Assembly: GCF_000429505.1 (NCBI RefSeq)
Contig: NZ_AUBZ01000017.1
Location: forward strand, 1 to 64,000
Origin: Aliagarivorans taiwanensis DSM 22990
GTDB taxonomy: Bacteria; Pseudomonadota; Gammaproteobacteria; Enterobacterales; Celerinatantimonadaceae
Length of the DNA stretch: 64,000 nt
Direction of reading: 5' to 3'
Part shown: positions 52,275 through 61,375 of the stretch, in pieces
Layout: each line of letters begins with the position of its first letter
Position numbering within the stretch: position 1 is the first letter of the stretch
Program-made: the position numbers and the translations under genes
The notes under the pieces: model-generated
Told to the model about the DNA's origin: nothing
Database searches by the model: none
The model's input: the letters and a program-made list of their open reading frames with translations, nothing else

Positions 52275-53258
52275 ATGAAACTGGATGAAATCGCCAAGCT
52301 GGCGGGGGTGTCAAAAACCACTGCTAGCTACGTTATCAATGGCAAGGCTGACAAGTATCGGATAAGCCAGAAAACCCGCGACAAGGTGATGGCGGTGGTG
52401 GAGGCGCATGGCTTCCAGCCCAATCATGCCGCCAGTGCCTTACGCGCCGGGGTAAGCAAAACCTTTGGCTTAATCGTGCCGGACTTGGAGAACAGCTCCT
52501 ACGCTAAACTGGCCAAGCTGATGGAGCGGGATGCCCGGGCTCAGGGCTACCATATGCTGATTTCTTGCAGCGATGATCTACCCGACAACGAGCGTGAAGT
52601 GGCAAACAGCCTGATCTCCCGGCGTATCGATGCCTTGATTGTTGCGTCCTGCCTGCCCGGTGACGATCCCTTTTATCTAAACATTCAACAGCAGGGCGTG
52701 CCGGTTATTGCGGTGGACCGGATGTTTAACGATGAGCATTTTGCCTCGGTGATCAGTGAAGACTTTGAAGGCGCACTGGCACTGACCAACAGCTTGCTGG
52801 AGCAAGGCTGCAGCTCGCTGGGATTGATCGGTGCGGTGCCCACATTAGTGGTTTCGCGGCAACGGGAGCAGGGCTTCACCGCGGCTACCTCCAAGTATCC
52901 GGGCGTTGCAGTGCTGCAAGGCTACGGTGAGCGATTTAGCCGCGAGCAAGGCGCGCGCTTGGTGGAGCAGTGGCTGGCGGCCGATCAACTGCCGCAGGGG
53001 CTGGTGGTAACCTCATACATCTTGTTTGAAGGGGTGCTGGATTGCTTGAGTCGTCATCCAGATGTGCTTAGCCGGGTCAAGATAGCCACCTTCGGTGATC
53101 ACCGCCTGCTGGATATGTTGCCGATTAAGGTGCAATCGCTACCGCAGCAGTTTGAGCTGTTGGCCAGTCAGGCGATTGCGCTAGCGTTTGCCGCCGCCCG
53201 TGGCGATTATCAAAGCGGAGTTGAGGTAGTGCCAAGAAAGCTGGTTACTCGTGGGTAA
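52275..53258 (+). CDS. cra: Catabolite repressor/activator Cra
   Basis: This 327-residue LacI-family regulator binds the fru operators and loses binding with fructose-1-phosphate. The N-terminal helix-turn-helix MKLDEIAKLAGVSKTTASYV, the following INGKADKYRISQKTRDKVMAVV, and the hinge HGFQPNHAASALRAG are near-identical to enteric Cra. The core has LIVPDLENSSYAKLAKLMER and DRMFNDEHFASVISED. The ATG at 52275 has GAGGAG in front and matches the family start; an upstream in-frame start would add 19 residues across the operator. It stands divergent to fruBKA, the common arrangement in Vibrio-like bacteria. Confidence 0.95.
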   Translation: MKLDEIAKLAGVSKTTASYVINGKADKYRISQKTRDKVMAVVEAHGFQPNHAASALRAGVSKTFGLIVPDLENSSYAKLAKLMERDARAQGYHMLISCSDDLPDNEREVANSLISRRIDALIVASCLPGDDPFYLNIQQQGVPVIAVDRMFNDEHFASVISEDFEGALALTNSLLEQGCSSLGLIGAVPTLVVSRQREQGFTAATSKYPGVAVLQGYGERFSREQGARLVEQWLAADQLPQGLVVTSYILFEGVLDCLSRHPDVLSRVKIATFGDHRLLDMLPIKVQSLPQQFELLASQAIALAFAAARGDYQSGVEVVPRKLVTRG

Positions 53259-53325
53259 GGGCGGTTGTACGAGATAGCCGGAGAGGTGAGCAGGGCAAGC
53301 CGGCAGCGTGCCCTGTGTTGGTGGC

Positions 53326-55491
53326 TTAGTAGTCTAGATCGTCGATATAGACATCAATCTCAGCGGATGCCACACCATTGCCAGCGTATAGCTCCAGACC
53401 AAAGGCTTGCACGTCCTCAAGCGCTGTATCGGGTTGCCAGCTAATGCTATGCCATTGATTATCCTCTAGGCTGATCCACTCACCGCTTTGGTAATCCCAT
53501 CCAGCTCCGGTTTGAGCAAACAGTTTGCCGCCGCTGATCCCGGCCGCGATGGCCTGCTCGGACAAGCGCACCGTCATCGACAACGCGCTCAGACTTTGCT
53601 GACTCGCTTCTTGAATATACAGTACGATTTTCTTCTCGCCGCTAGCCTCATCGAATCGGGCCAGCAGGGCAGTGCTGGCATCGCTGCCTTGGCCCTCGCT
53701 TAGCGACAACGCGCCGCTGCCGCCAGACCACGATATTGCAGATAACACCGCGGGTACAGCATCGAGACCCTCAAAGTCGAAGCGCACTTGTGGCTCCGGC
53801 TCACTTGGTCCGCTATCAGACTGCTCTGCGGCAATCTGCACATCGTCGATGTAGACACTACCATCGCTGATGGCGGCGGATTGCTCTCCGGCATAGAATT
53901 GCAGGCCCAGCTCTTGTAGCGATTCAATCGGGCTATCTGGGATCCACACAATCGGGTTCCAGCTATCACCTTTCAAGCTGATGTCAGCGGTGCTGCTCCA
54001 GGTCCAGCTGCTACCCGCTTTGGCATAGGCTTTGGCTATGTTCAGGCCGCTGTCGACCAAAGACTGTGGAACCCATACCTGGGCACTAAGGCTGGCCATC
54101 TTGGCTTCGGTGGGCATCGGCAGGCTCAGGTAGACTTTCTTCTCGCCGGCATCTTCGCTGAAGTTCAGCGCCAGAGAATAATCTCCAACAAGACTGACTT
54201 GATCAGAAATGGAGAGCGCTCCGGCAGCGCCGGTATTAGAGCTGGCGGCAAAACCGAACGGCAGCTGCCCATCTGCGAAATCAAAGCTTAGGCTTTGCTC
54301 TGGGTCACTGGGTTCATTCCCCGAGACAGCGCGGATACAATCGAACACCGACTCCCGGTAGTTGGCGTTGGCCCACTGCCAAGGGAACCCGCCGGCATAG
54401 CCGTTGCTCTCGAGTCGCGGGCACAGCTCGGCCAGTCCTACCTCATCACCAAAGAAATCATGAACCCCGGGTTTGTAGGCTTGATCGGTTGCGAAGAACT
54501 CACCCAGTACCACCGGTTTATCTAGCTCCCAATAGCTGGCCATGTGGTGATAGGGCGACCACGCGCCTTCTTTTTGCATATCGTCGTAGTAGTGAGGCGC
54601 ATAGAAATCCAAGGGCGCGTCTTCACCGCCAAGGTTGATCATCCGCTCGTCGGAGTAGTAGTTGTTACCACCAAAGCCATCGGTGTTATACAGGCCAAGG
54701 GATTTTGGCCCAGTCGTGACCAAGATCTCCTCACCGAGTTCGTCGGCGCGCTGGTGGATCGCTGCGCTAAACAGTGCGGTGGTGGTGTGAATATCATTGA
54801 TAGCAGGCACTAGCGAGCCGGGGAGTGACTCACGGTCGATAAACCATTGCTCGGTCATATTTTCCGGTTCATTGAACAGGTCGATGGCAATCAACGCCGG
54901 GTGACCGGCGGTTTGCTCGATTAAGGGCAGCAAGAAGTTGTCGATATAGCTCTGTCGAGTTTGGGCTTCGCTGAGGATCGCGTAGTTGCGCTCCGCCACT
55001 GCATCCACCCCTTGCTGGGTGATGGCCAACATATCGAACGACCATAGGCAGGGCATCAGGTACACCCCTTTCGCCTGCGCCAGATCGAGCGCCCGCTTGA
55101 TATCATCGATTACCGCTTGCTGGCTGGTTGCATCGGCAACTAACTGACTGTTCTCGTCCCAGATAGGGCTTGCGCTGCCGTTAACATGCACCCACCAGCG
55201 CAGGCTATTGCCACCGGCCGCGACCAGCTGATCGAGTATGTGATTAAAGGTGGTTTCATCCAGTCCTTGACCAAAGTCTTGCGCGAAGCTTAGCCACGCG
55301 ATGTTCGCACCATTGAGGTAGACCTGTTTCCCTTGGTACTCCAGGTAGTTCACGCTACTGCCATTTCCCGATGGCGGTACGTAGCGTTCTTCGTTCTGCG
55401 AGTCTCCGGAAGAGGAGCCGCAGGCTGATAGGGCAAGCGTAAGCGCCAGCAAACCCGCTGGTTGTAACCAAGGACGACCATATCCTTTCAT
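53326..55491 (-). CDS. GH5 glycosidase lipoprotein with two C-terminal carbohydrate-binding-like repeats
   Basis: This 721-residue lipoprotein (lipobox LSAC at about Cys24) has a GH5-type barrel at roughly 45-390. It shows INGANIAWLSF-like YLNGANIAWLSFAQDFGQG near the start, LRWWVHVNG, DLFNEPENM with acid/base Glu208, and VLGEFFATD with nucleophile Glu331. It is of the endo-1,4-beta-mannosidase-like (COG3934) kind and not closely similar to the other GH5 domains here. Two homologous beta-sandwich repeats of about 150 residues follow (about 395-555 and 575-721), each with GEKK-VYL and ending VYIDD-V/L-; they look like substrate-binding modules. GGAG precedes the ATG. Two regulon operators (55579, 55708) lie upstream. 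Mannan or glucomannan as substrate is inferred. Confidence 0.87.
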   Translation of the reverse strand: MKGYGRPWLQPAGLLALTLALSACGSSSGDSQNEERYVPPSGNGSSVNYLEYQGKQVYLNGANIAWLSFAQDFGQGLDETTFNHILDQLVAAGGNSLRWWVHVNGSASPIWDENSQLVADATSQQAVIDDIKRALDLAQAKGVYLMPCLWSFDMLAITQQGVDAVAERNYAILSEAQTRQSYIDNFLLPLIEQTAGHPALIAIDLFNEPENMTEQWFIDRESLPGSLVPAINDIHTTTALFSAAIHQRADELGEEILVTTGPKSLGLYNTDGFGGNNYYSDERMINLGGEDAPLDFYAPHYYDDMQKEGAWSPYHHMASYWELDKPVVLGEFFATDQAYKPGVHDFFGDEVGLAELCPRLESNGYAGGFPWQWANANYRESVFDCIRAVSGNEPSDPEQSLSFDFADGQLPFGFAASSNTGAAGALSISDQVSLVGDYSLALNFSEDAGEKKVYLSLPMPTEAKMASLSAQVWVPQSLVDSGLNIAKAYAKAGSSWTWSSTADISLKGDSWNPIVWIPDSPIESLQELGLQFYAGEQSAAISDGSVYIDDVQIAAEQSDSGPSEPEPQVRFDFEGLDAVPAVLSAISWSGGSGALSLSEGQGSDASTALLARFDEASGEKKIVLYIQEASQQSLSALSMTVRLSEQAIAAGISGGKLFAQTGAGWDYQSGEWISLEDNQWHSISWQPDTALEDVQAFGLELYAGNGVASAEIDVYIDDLDY

Positions 55492-55578
55492 TGTTATTCT
55501 CCGTGTGGATAGTTAAGTGGCTTACTGCTGTCTATAAAACAGACGCATGGGCATGCTAACGAGCTTTTCACTCCAGTG

Positions 55579-55598
55579 AAATGGCAACGTTACGATTT
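55579..55598. promoter_or_regulatory. Mannan-regulon operator upstream of the second GH5 lipoprotein
   Basis: AAATGGCAACGTTACGATTT is one base off the perfect core and lies 88 bp before the ATG at 55491. Confidence 0.78.
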
Positions 55599-55707
55599 CG
55601 TGATCTGGCTCTTTGCTGTGACTGGAGGCGCGTGAGCGGATTACTGAACGAGGTTTTGTAGTGTTGGGAGCGGTTTTTGTGACCTGAATAACGATTTCTC
55701 CAATAAT

Positions 55708-55727
55708 AAATCGCAACGTTACGAATT
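55708..55727. promoter_or_regulatory. Second mannan-regulon operator, possibly for a divergent transcript
   Basis: AAATCGCAACGTTACGAATT lies 129 bp from the previous operator, and 106 bp before an orphan plus-strand terminator at 55834-55860. It may control either the GH5 gene by looping or a divergent small RNA. Confidence 0.72.
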
Positions 55728-55739
55728 TTGGTGCTAGTC

Positions 55740-55860
55740 TTATTACGAGTCTGTTTTTCTTGCCAGATACAGGTTCACGCTTTTCAGTTTTGAAAGCATC
55801 CTTTTATCCTTTCCTTAAATGGGTTTTTTAACGCCGCGCATCTCCTGCGCGGTTTTTTTT
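55740..55860 (+). ncRNA. Candidate small RNA ending in an orphan Rho-independent terminator
   Basis: CCGCGCA/TGCGCGG (55834-55840 and 55846-55852, 5-nt loop) followed by eight T is a textbook terminator on the plus strand, yet no plus-strand gene ends before it; the nearest gene starts at 55491 on the other strand. The 55740-55833 stretch is T- and C-rich without a long frame. The 5' end is a guess; only the terminator is firm. Confidence 0.45.
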
Positions 55861-56400
55861 GCCTACTTTCCAATGTATGGCACAATTGTTTGAGCCTGCT
55901 CCAGTGTTTAATTGTCATGGTTAGTTTCGGCCCTGCGCAGTGCAGCCAAGCTGAATGGTTTGTCATGTCAGAAGTTCAGGATCTTAACAGAGCGATTGCC
56001 GGATATTTAGAGTGGCACGGTGTTTTAAGCTTTTATAAGCTTATCGGGCGGATGAGGCTCAAAGGGGTTGAACACACTGCTGGAAAAGTTGCTACTTTCG
56101 AGGAACCTTAACTCAAAAACTTAGGCGTGTTGTTGGTAAATATTGAATGTGAAGTCAATAATCGAGGATATGTCAGCCGCTACCAGATTCGTTCCGTTAC
56201 CTCGTCAAGAGCGCGATAGCTCAAGATAATGCAGTCTCATAGGGTTAGGTTGCACAGTTCGACATGACTCTAAACGCCATCAAATGCAGAGTTACACAAG
56301 ATAGCTAGGAAATTCTTAATACTCGGGTAAAACAGCAAGTTAAGTGTTTGATTTGATTGAGGGCATAAACTGCTACTTGGTAGCTCTTTACTTTGTAAGT
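55861..56400. other. Unassigned stretch downstream of the broken GH6 gene
   Basis: A plus-strand frame at 55899-56111 (about 70 codons, no ribosome site) is of doubtful value. The rest, A+T-richer than its surroundings, shows no recognised gene. It follows the point where GH6 similarity stops, so it may be foreign DNA or the scar of a deletion. Confidence 0.4.
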
Positions 56401-56429
56401 CACTGTTTTATAAGCGTTATGGTTTTTCC

Positions 56430-58155
56430 GTTGAGTCATGGCCAGACGCCAATCCTGTGCGAAGGTCTTCTCATCCAGATAGTTGTTCCACTCATAGAAA
56501 TCTGAGGAACGGATTGGGTTGCCGCCAAAGCGCAGCTCAGGGTCTGGCTAGAAGGGCTCAACCGTTGGGGTGTAGTTGGAGGTATTGGTCACGAAACCGG
56601 CGACACTGTTCCAGCCGGTATCGCTGCTCTCAATCACATCGCCAATCAGCGTGATTGCCTCGGCAAAGTTATCCGACCAACCCAGCCAACCCGAGTGGGC
56701 GATATCCAGATAAGCATAGACGTTGTCCAGCTTACCCAGTTCGTTGAGGGTGTGGCGAATACCGTCGCGATAGCCGCCCGGGCCATTGGCCTCGGCGCAG
56801 TCAGGTTCGTTGAGGTTGGTCACCAGGTTAGGCAGTGAATCGACCTCGACAATAGCCACGATGCGCAGATTGGCGTATTTCGGATCGGAGATAATCTCCA
56901 TGATCGGCGCAATATACTCATCTTGGTAGCGGGCCAAGCCATCTTCGCTGATCCGCAGCTCGCCGTTGGAGGCTAGCGCCGCGCAGTCGCGGTTGGGCAG
57001 ATCGTATACCACAAACATAAGCATCCCAGCTTGCTGGGCCAGCGCCTCATCGAGGTGGCCACGTAGGCCAATGCCGTCGGTGATCGCGCCGATGCGGTCC
57101 ATCCATACCGCGGTGTTGTAACCGGCTATCAGCTCGCCATTAGGCTCTGCGGCGGCCTTGGCCGACCATAGCGGATCGACGTAGTACTTAACGCCGACGA
57201 AGGGATTATCGACTCGCTCTGCGATATCGCCCACCAAGATATTTACCACCGAGCTGGCGCTGGCTTCGCCATCGCTCACCGTGAGTGTGGCTTGGTAGCT
57301 GCCCTCTGCGGTGTAGGTATGGCTTGGATAGAGCCCAACGGCGCTATCCAAGCCAAAGTCCCAGCTATAGCTAAGATTTTCTGGGCCATTATCGGGGTCG
57401 TATGAGCCGGAGCCATCGAAGTTCACCTCGATCGGGGCTGGGCCCTGCGTTGGGGTAGCGCTCGCCGCTGCGATGGGGGCTTCGTTGCCAATGGCGGTGA
57501 TGGATACGCTGGCTGAGCCCGCTGCGCCGCCTTCATCAGTTACGGTGACGGTTGCCACAAACGTGCCAGCACCTTGGTAGGTGTGGCTGACCATGTCGCC
57601 TTGGCCAAGGTTGCCGTCGCCAAAGTCCCAACTAAAGCTGAGCCCGGCGTAGCTACCATCGGGGTCTTCAGAGGCAGTGGCATCAAACATCACGGTAAGC
57701 GGCGCATCGCCGGAAGTGACATCGGCGCTGACTGCAGCAACCGGCGCTTGATTGGCAGGCGCGCACACATCGCCGCTTACTTCCGGTATCTCGGCGCTAG
57801 CTGTGCCTTTGGTACCGGTGAAGCCAAAGCTGACGCTGCCGCCGACCGGGATATTGTCGTTCCAGCTCACGCCACTGGCGCTGTAGGGGTTGCTTCCTGA
57901 TAGTGAGACGTTCCAGCTGCTGTTGATGCGATCAACGCCCTGATAGGCCCAGCTGATGTCCCAGCCACTAATGGCAGTGTCGCCATCGTTGGTGATCACG
58001 ATTTCGGCGGCGAAGCCGGAGTTCCATTGGTTGGAGATAAGGTACTCGCAGGTCGCTGCCTGGGCCGAGCCGAGTGACATCAGCCACAGGCCTCCTCCCA
58101 CACAAGCGCAGCAAGTACGCCGTAGCGTGCTTAGGTTACGCGTATTACTTTCCAT
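56430..58155 (-). pseudogene. Broken GH6 cellulase with CBM2 and two PKD domains
   Basis: The open part (56548-58155) codes for 535 residues: a signal peptide, a CBM2 cellulose-binding domain (about 35-130), PKD domains (about 133-215 and 222-305), and a GH6 domain from about 312. GH6 marks are AVWMDRI, FVVYDLPNRDCAA, VEVDSLPNLVTN and YLDIAHSGWLGW. The frame stops at TAG after NYTPTVEPF. Past this stop the same frame goes on with PDPELRFGGNPIRSSDFYEW and DEKTF, which are normal GH6 sequence where a leucine codon would be expected at the TAG. Similarity ends near 56430, before the last part of the barrel (the usual DTSRNGWG region is absent). So the gene has both a nonsense change and a lost 3' end. 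No regulon operator precedes it. Confidence 0.85.
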
Positions 58156-58676
58156 AATTTGCCCTCGTAATATTCCTTTAATTCAGCACACAGCGCGCGC
58201 TACCGGTTTTAATCGCAGTGGCGAATGCCTGTGCGATGGGGGAGGCGCGCGTGCTGTGTATTGGTGCTTTGGGCGTTGCCAGAGCAGAGGGAGGGCCTTA
58301 GTTTGCCGCTGATGGGCAAATTGCCTTGGTGGCCTTCAACACATGCTCAGTGCAGCCTTTGGCGCCTGTTCGCTCTGCGGATGGTGATAGCAGTAGCAGT
58401 AGCAGAAGGGGCTTGGCTGACAGCGCGTTGCTTGACGACCAGATAGAGTCGGCAACCGCCCTCTATCGAAAACCAAGTTAGCGTTGCTTCAAGTAATTAC
58501 TGATATAAAGCTCACTGTCTATGTCGGAAGAAACAAACAGATAGCTGCTATTGATAAAAAAATTAATTCATTGAGGGGAAAAATGAAACTTTCAGTGGCA
58601 GTTTCCTGCAGCGGAAAAAACCTGTGATCTTAGGCAGGCTGGTACTATCTGTTGTGATGGAGGGGGAAGTACTCGA
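58156..58676. other. Intergenic stretch upstream of the broken GH6 gene
   Basis: About 520 bp with no gene I can support. It contains the ribosome site of the GH6 gene (GAGGG) and presumably its promoter, but no AACGTT operator and no clear terminator. Confidence 0.5.
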
Positions 58677-58925
58677 TTAGCCAAGTATTTGCCTGACAAC
58701 CTCCGGCAGCACCAAAAACAGAAACATGCTTCCCAAAACAATGTTGATCGCGAGTGTAACTGCTAAGCCTTTGTTCTCGAGGATGTCGAGCTGGATATGC
58801 TGGAGGCGCTCAATACCGCTGAGTTCTTTGTTGCGTAGAGTTTTAACTACCCGTTTAGCAAAGTGCCAAGTCTTTGCGTTTAGTGCCCTGTTGAGTCTGT
58901 CATTTGCTCTGTTGTACCTGACCAT
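58677..58925 (-). CDS. Small predicted membrane protein
   Basis: This is an 82-residue protein of unknown function. The first 50 residues are basic and helical (NRALNAKTWHFAKRVVKTLR); the C-terminal third is one hydrophobic helix (LAVTLAINIVLGSMFLFLVL), suggesting a single-pass inner-membrane protein with a cytoplasmic N-terminal domain. The ATG at 58925 has AGAGGA at ideal distance, which supports a real gene. It stands alone between the GH6 remnant and xpt. Confidence 0.6.
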   Translation of the reverse strand: MVRYNRANDRLNRALNAKTWHFAKRVVKTLRNKELSGIERLQHIQLDILENKGLAVTLAINIVLGSMFLFLVLPEVVRQILG

Positions 58926-59130
58926 CGTTATTCCTCTAACTCGTTGTTTTTATTATGCCATAGCAACATCACTTTGCTATCGCAGATTAGTCAAGACGTG
59001 AGACTAGCCAGTTGTTTGGTGAGTCGTTCGCAGAGTGCGAAGCCATTTGGGTGCGAAAGGGGAGGGTGCGAAAGAGGAGGGTGGGGAAAGCTGAGAGATA
59101 AAAATGTAAGGGCGTTAGCCGCAGGTAGAA

Positions 59131-59168
59131 AGAAAACTCCCGCCAACGGCAACCACCGTTAACGGGAG
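59131..59168 (-). terminator. Terminator after xpt
   Basis: A two-part stem (CTCCCG/CGGGAG with AACGG/CCGTT inside) followed on the minus strand by TTTTCTTTCT, 11 bp past the xpt stop. Confidence 0.85.
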
Positions 59169-59178
59169 GATAGCGCTG

Positions 59179-59787
59179 TTACAGGCCCTTAAAGCTCACC
59201 GCAGGCTCCAGAGAGGCAAGCTGGGCGAGCGATAGCACCGCGATGCCGTTGTCTTCGGCAATCTGCGCGCCATGCTGGAAGCTCTTTTCAATCACAATGC
59301 CCAGACCGGCCAAGGTGACGCCAGCTTGCTGACAGATCTCCTGCATGCCCAGCACGGCTTGGCCGTGGGCCAGGAAGTCATCGACAAACAGCACCCGCTC
59401 GTTGGGGCTAAAGTGGCGGCTATCCATGGTGAGGGTGTACTGGGTGTTCTTGGTAAAGCTTTTTACCTCGGTGCTTAGCAGCTCGGCGTTGTCCAAGATG
59501 GTGGCGGCTTTTTTGCCCACCACTAAGGGCAGCTCCATCGCCAAGGCCACCAAGGTGGCAATGGCGATACCACCAGCTTCGATGGTGACGATCTTATCGA
59601 TCTGCTTACCCCGATAGTGCTCGGCGATGGCCGTGGCACACCAGTTCAGCAGCTGTACGTCAATCTGGCGGCTGATAAAAGCGCTCACATCCAAAGCTGC
59701 CGCGCTTTTCACCACACCCTTGTCGAGAATGGCCTGCTCCAGCGGGTTTAGCGCCCGCGTCGCTGTATCTTGTTGTTGGTATTGCAT
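59179..59787 (-). CDS. xpt: Xanthine phosphoribosyltransferase
   Basis: This 202-residue purine-salvage enzyme joins xanthine to PRPP to form XMP. The PRPP-binding loop reads RVLFVDDFLAHGQAVLGM; ALDVSAFISRQIDVQLLNWC near the N terminus and TIEAGGIAIATLVALAMELPLV match the Bacillus-type Xpt. Its size is typical. It lies 21 bp behind the purine permease gene, and both should be transcribed from the riboswitch-controlled promoter at about 61370-61403. A Bacillus-type Xpt (and not the Gpt type of E. coli) is normal in several marine gammaproteobacteria. Confidence 0.93.
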   Translation of the reverse strand: MQYQQQDTATRALNPLEQAILDKGVVKSAAALDVSAFISRQIDVQLLNWCATAIAEHYRGKQIDKIVTIEAGGIAIATLVALAMELPLVVGKKAATILDNAELLSTEVKSFTKNTQYTLTMDSRHFSPNERVLFVDDFLAHGQAVLGMQEICQQAGVTLAGLGIVIEKSFQHGAQIAEDNGIAVLSLAQLASLEPAVSFKGL

Positions 59788-59808
59788 AGCGTTCTTTTTA
59801 TTGCAGCC

Positions 59809-61182
59809 TTACAGCATAACCAGGTAGCCGATGAAGATCAGCGACAGGCCGTAGATCAGAGGGTGAACCTGCTTGCCTTTACCGGCGGCCAACATGGCGA
59901 AGGCGTAGCTGATAAAGCCCATCGCCATACCGTTGGCTGGAGAGAAGCTCAGTACGGTAAACATCACGGTAAAGAAGGCGGCGATGCGCGACTCTTTCTG
60001 GTCCCACTTGATCTGGCCCAAGCGGCCAATCATGTACACGCCCACGGTGATCATCGCTGGCGCCACAATGGCAGTGCTAAACATTGAGAAGATCGGGTAG
60101 AGGAACAGCGATACCAGGAACAACGCCGCTACGGTAACCGCAGCCAGACCGGTCTTCGCGCCTTGGGCCGAGGCAATGCCCGACTCCGAGAAGGCTGTCA
60201 CCGAGGTGGTGCCTAACACGGTGCCCACTACGGTGCCGCCAGCGTCAGCAATCAGCGCTGAGCGAGCGTTCGGCACCTTGCCGTCTTTGTCGATAATGCC
60301 CGCGTCGCGGCCTACACCAACGATGGTAGACAGGCCGTCGAAGAAGTCGACGATAAAGAAGATGATCACCACGAACAGCAGATCAAACAGCTTCTCAGCG
60401 GTCATATGGCTGAAGTTGAAGATCTGACCGAAGCCCGCTGCCATGCTCGGTGGCGCTGATACCAGCTGCTCGGGGAAGGCGGCGTTGCTGGTGCCCATAA
60501 ACAGGTCGGCCAGAACGGTCAGTACCATTGAGCAGATAAATGCGATAAAGGTGGCCAGCTTGATATCACGCACCATGCAGCCTAGCGCGACAAACAAGCT
60601 GATGTAAGCAATCGCCACTTGTGGCTGCAACACATCGCCCATGCTCACCAGAATAAACGGATTGGCGACGATAATGCCGGCGTTTTTCAGGCCAAGGAAG
60701 GCGATGAACATACCCAGCGAGGCTGTAATCGCTAGCTTAAGGTCTTCTGGGATCGACTCGATCATGGTCTTGCGGATTTTGGTCATCGAGAAAATCAGGT
60801 ACACCACACCAGAGAGGAAGATGCCAAACAGCGCTTCGTGCCATAGTAGGGCAACCGAGCCCGAGAACAGCAGGCCTTTAAAGAAGCCGTTCATGCTCAT
60901 CCCCGGCGCCAGCATCACCGGATAGTTGCCAAACACACCCATCACAAAGGTGGCGAAGGCGGCTGCCAGCGCCGTTGCGGTGAAGATAGCGCCGCCATCC
61001 ATACCCGGAATATCACCCAGAATGGCTGGGTTAACTGCCAGGATGTAGCTCATGGCCAGGAAGGTAAGAAAGCCCGCATATAGCTCGGTGCTAATGGTGC
61101 TTCGACGTTCACTGATTTTGAAGGTGGCATCCAGTACAGCGCGGAAGCCAGTCGGTTTGGACAGTGTGGTTGCAGTAGTCAC
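59809..61182 (-). CDS. NCS2 purine permease, AzgA/PbuG type (guanine/hypoxanthine)
   Basis: This 457-residue inner-membrane permease has about 12-14 hydrophobic segments and should import hypoxanthine or guanine with protons. AzgA-like marks are ISTELYAGFLTFLAMSYILAVNPAIL, the PVMLAPGMSMNGFFKG substrate loop, FIVDFFDGLSTIVGVGRDAGI and VGTVLGTTSVTAFSESGIASAQGAKTGL. The start at 61182 begins the usual N-terminal cytoplasmic stretch. It heads a two-gene salvage operon with xpt. A guanine-type riboswitch (61295-61357) and a consensus promoter (61376-61403) lie upstream. Confidence 0.92.
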   Translation of the reverse strand: MTTATTLSKPTGFRAVLDATFKISERRSTISTELYAGFLTFLAMSYILAVNPAILGDIPGMDGGAIFTATALAAAFATFVMGVFGNYPVMLAPGMSMNGFFKGLLFSGSVALLWHEALFGIFLSGVVYLIFSMTKIRKTMIESIPEDLKLAITASLGMFIAFLGLKNAGIIVANPFILVSMGDVLQPQVAIAYISLFVALGCMVRDIKLATFIAFICSMVLTVLADLFMGTSNAAFPEQLVSAPPSMAAGFGQIFNFSHMTAEKLFDLLFVVIIFFIVDFFDGLSTIVGVGRDAGIIDKDGKVPNARSALIADAGGTVVGTVLGTTSVTAFSESGIASAQGAKTGLAAVTVAALFLVSLFLYPIFSMFSTAIVAPAMITVGVYMIGRLGQIKWDQKESRIAAFFTVMFTVLSFSPANGMAMGFISYAFAMLAAGKGKQVHPLIYGLSLIFIGYLVML

Positions 61183-61294
61183 GGTCAGCCTGATTATCGA
61201 TAGTTAAAGGGATCACTTGAGCTGGACATCAACGGATGTACATCTACCCCATTAGCATCAGAACGGTGAAATTCAGGCATTAGGCAGGTGAGGA

Positions 61295-61357
61295 CTGTAG
61301 TCGCAGGATTCGGTCCCGCGGTAGAAACTTCCGGTCCAGATTACCGGTGATATACAG
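61295..61357 (-). promoter_or_regulatory. Purine riboswitch, guanine/hypoxanthine class
   Basis: On the minus strand the aptamer folds as P1 CTGTA/TACAG, P2 CCGGT/ACCGG with a 7-nt loop ending CTGG, the AAGTTTCTAC joining segment, and P3 CGCGGG/CCTGCG with loop ACCGAAT. The GACTAC junction carries C at the specificity position, which pairs with guanine, hypoxanthine or xanthine, where adenine riboswitches have U. It precedes a purine permease gene by 112 bp. I see no terminator stem with a T-run after it, so control may be at translation. Confidence 0.9.
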
Positions 61358-61375
61358 CTCAAAACTTGGTCGCGG

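Noticed and set aside
55899-56111. Plus-strand frame of about 70 codons as a gene
   Set aside because: No ribosome site, no homology I can see, and it lies in DNA that looks like deletion scar; mentioned only in the region entry.
59050-59085. GTGCGAAAG-GGAGG direct repeats as a mobile-element border
   Set aside because: Only two short imperfect copies in purine-rich DNA with no transposase or inverted ends nearby.
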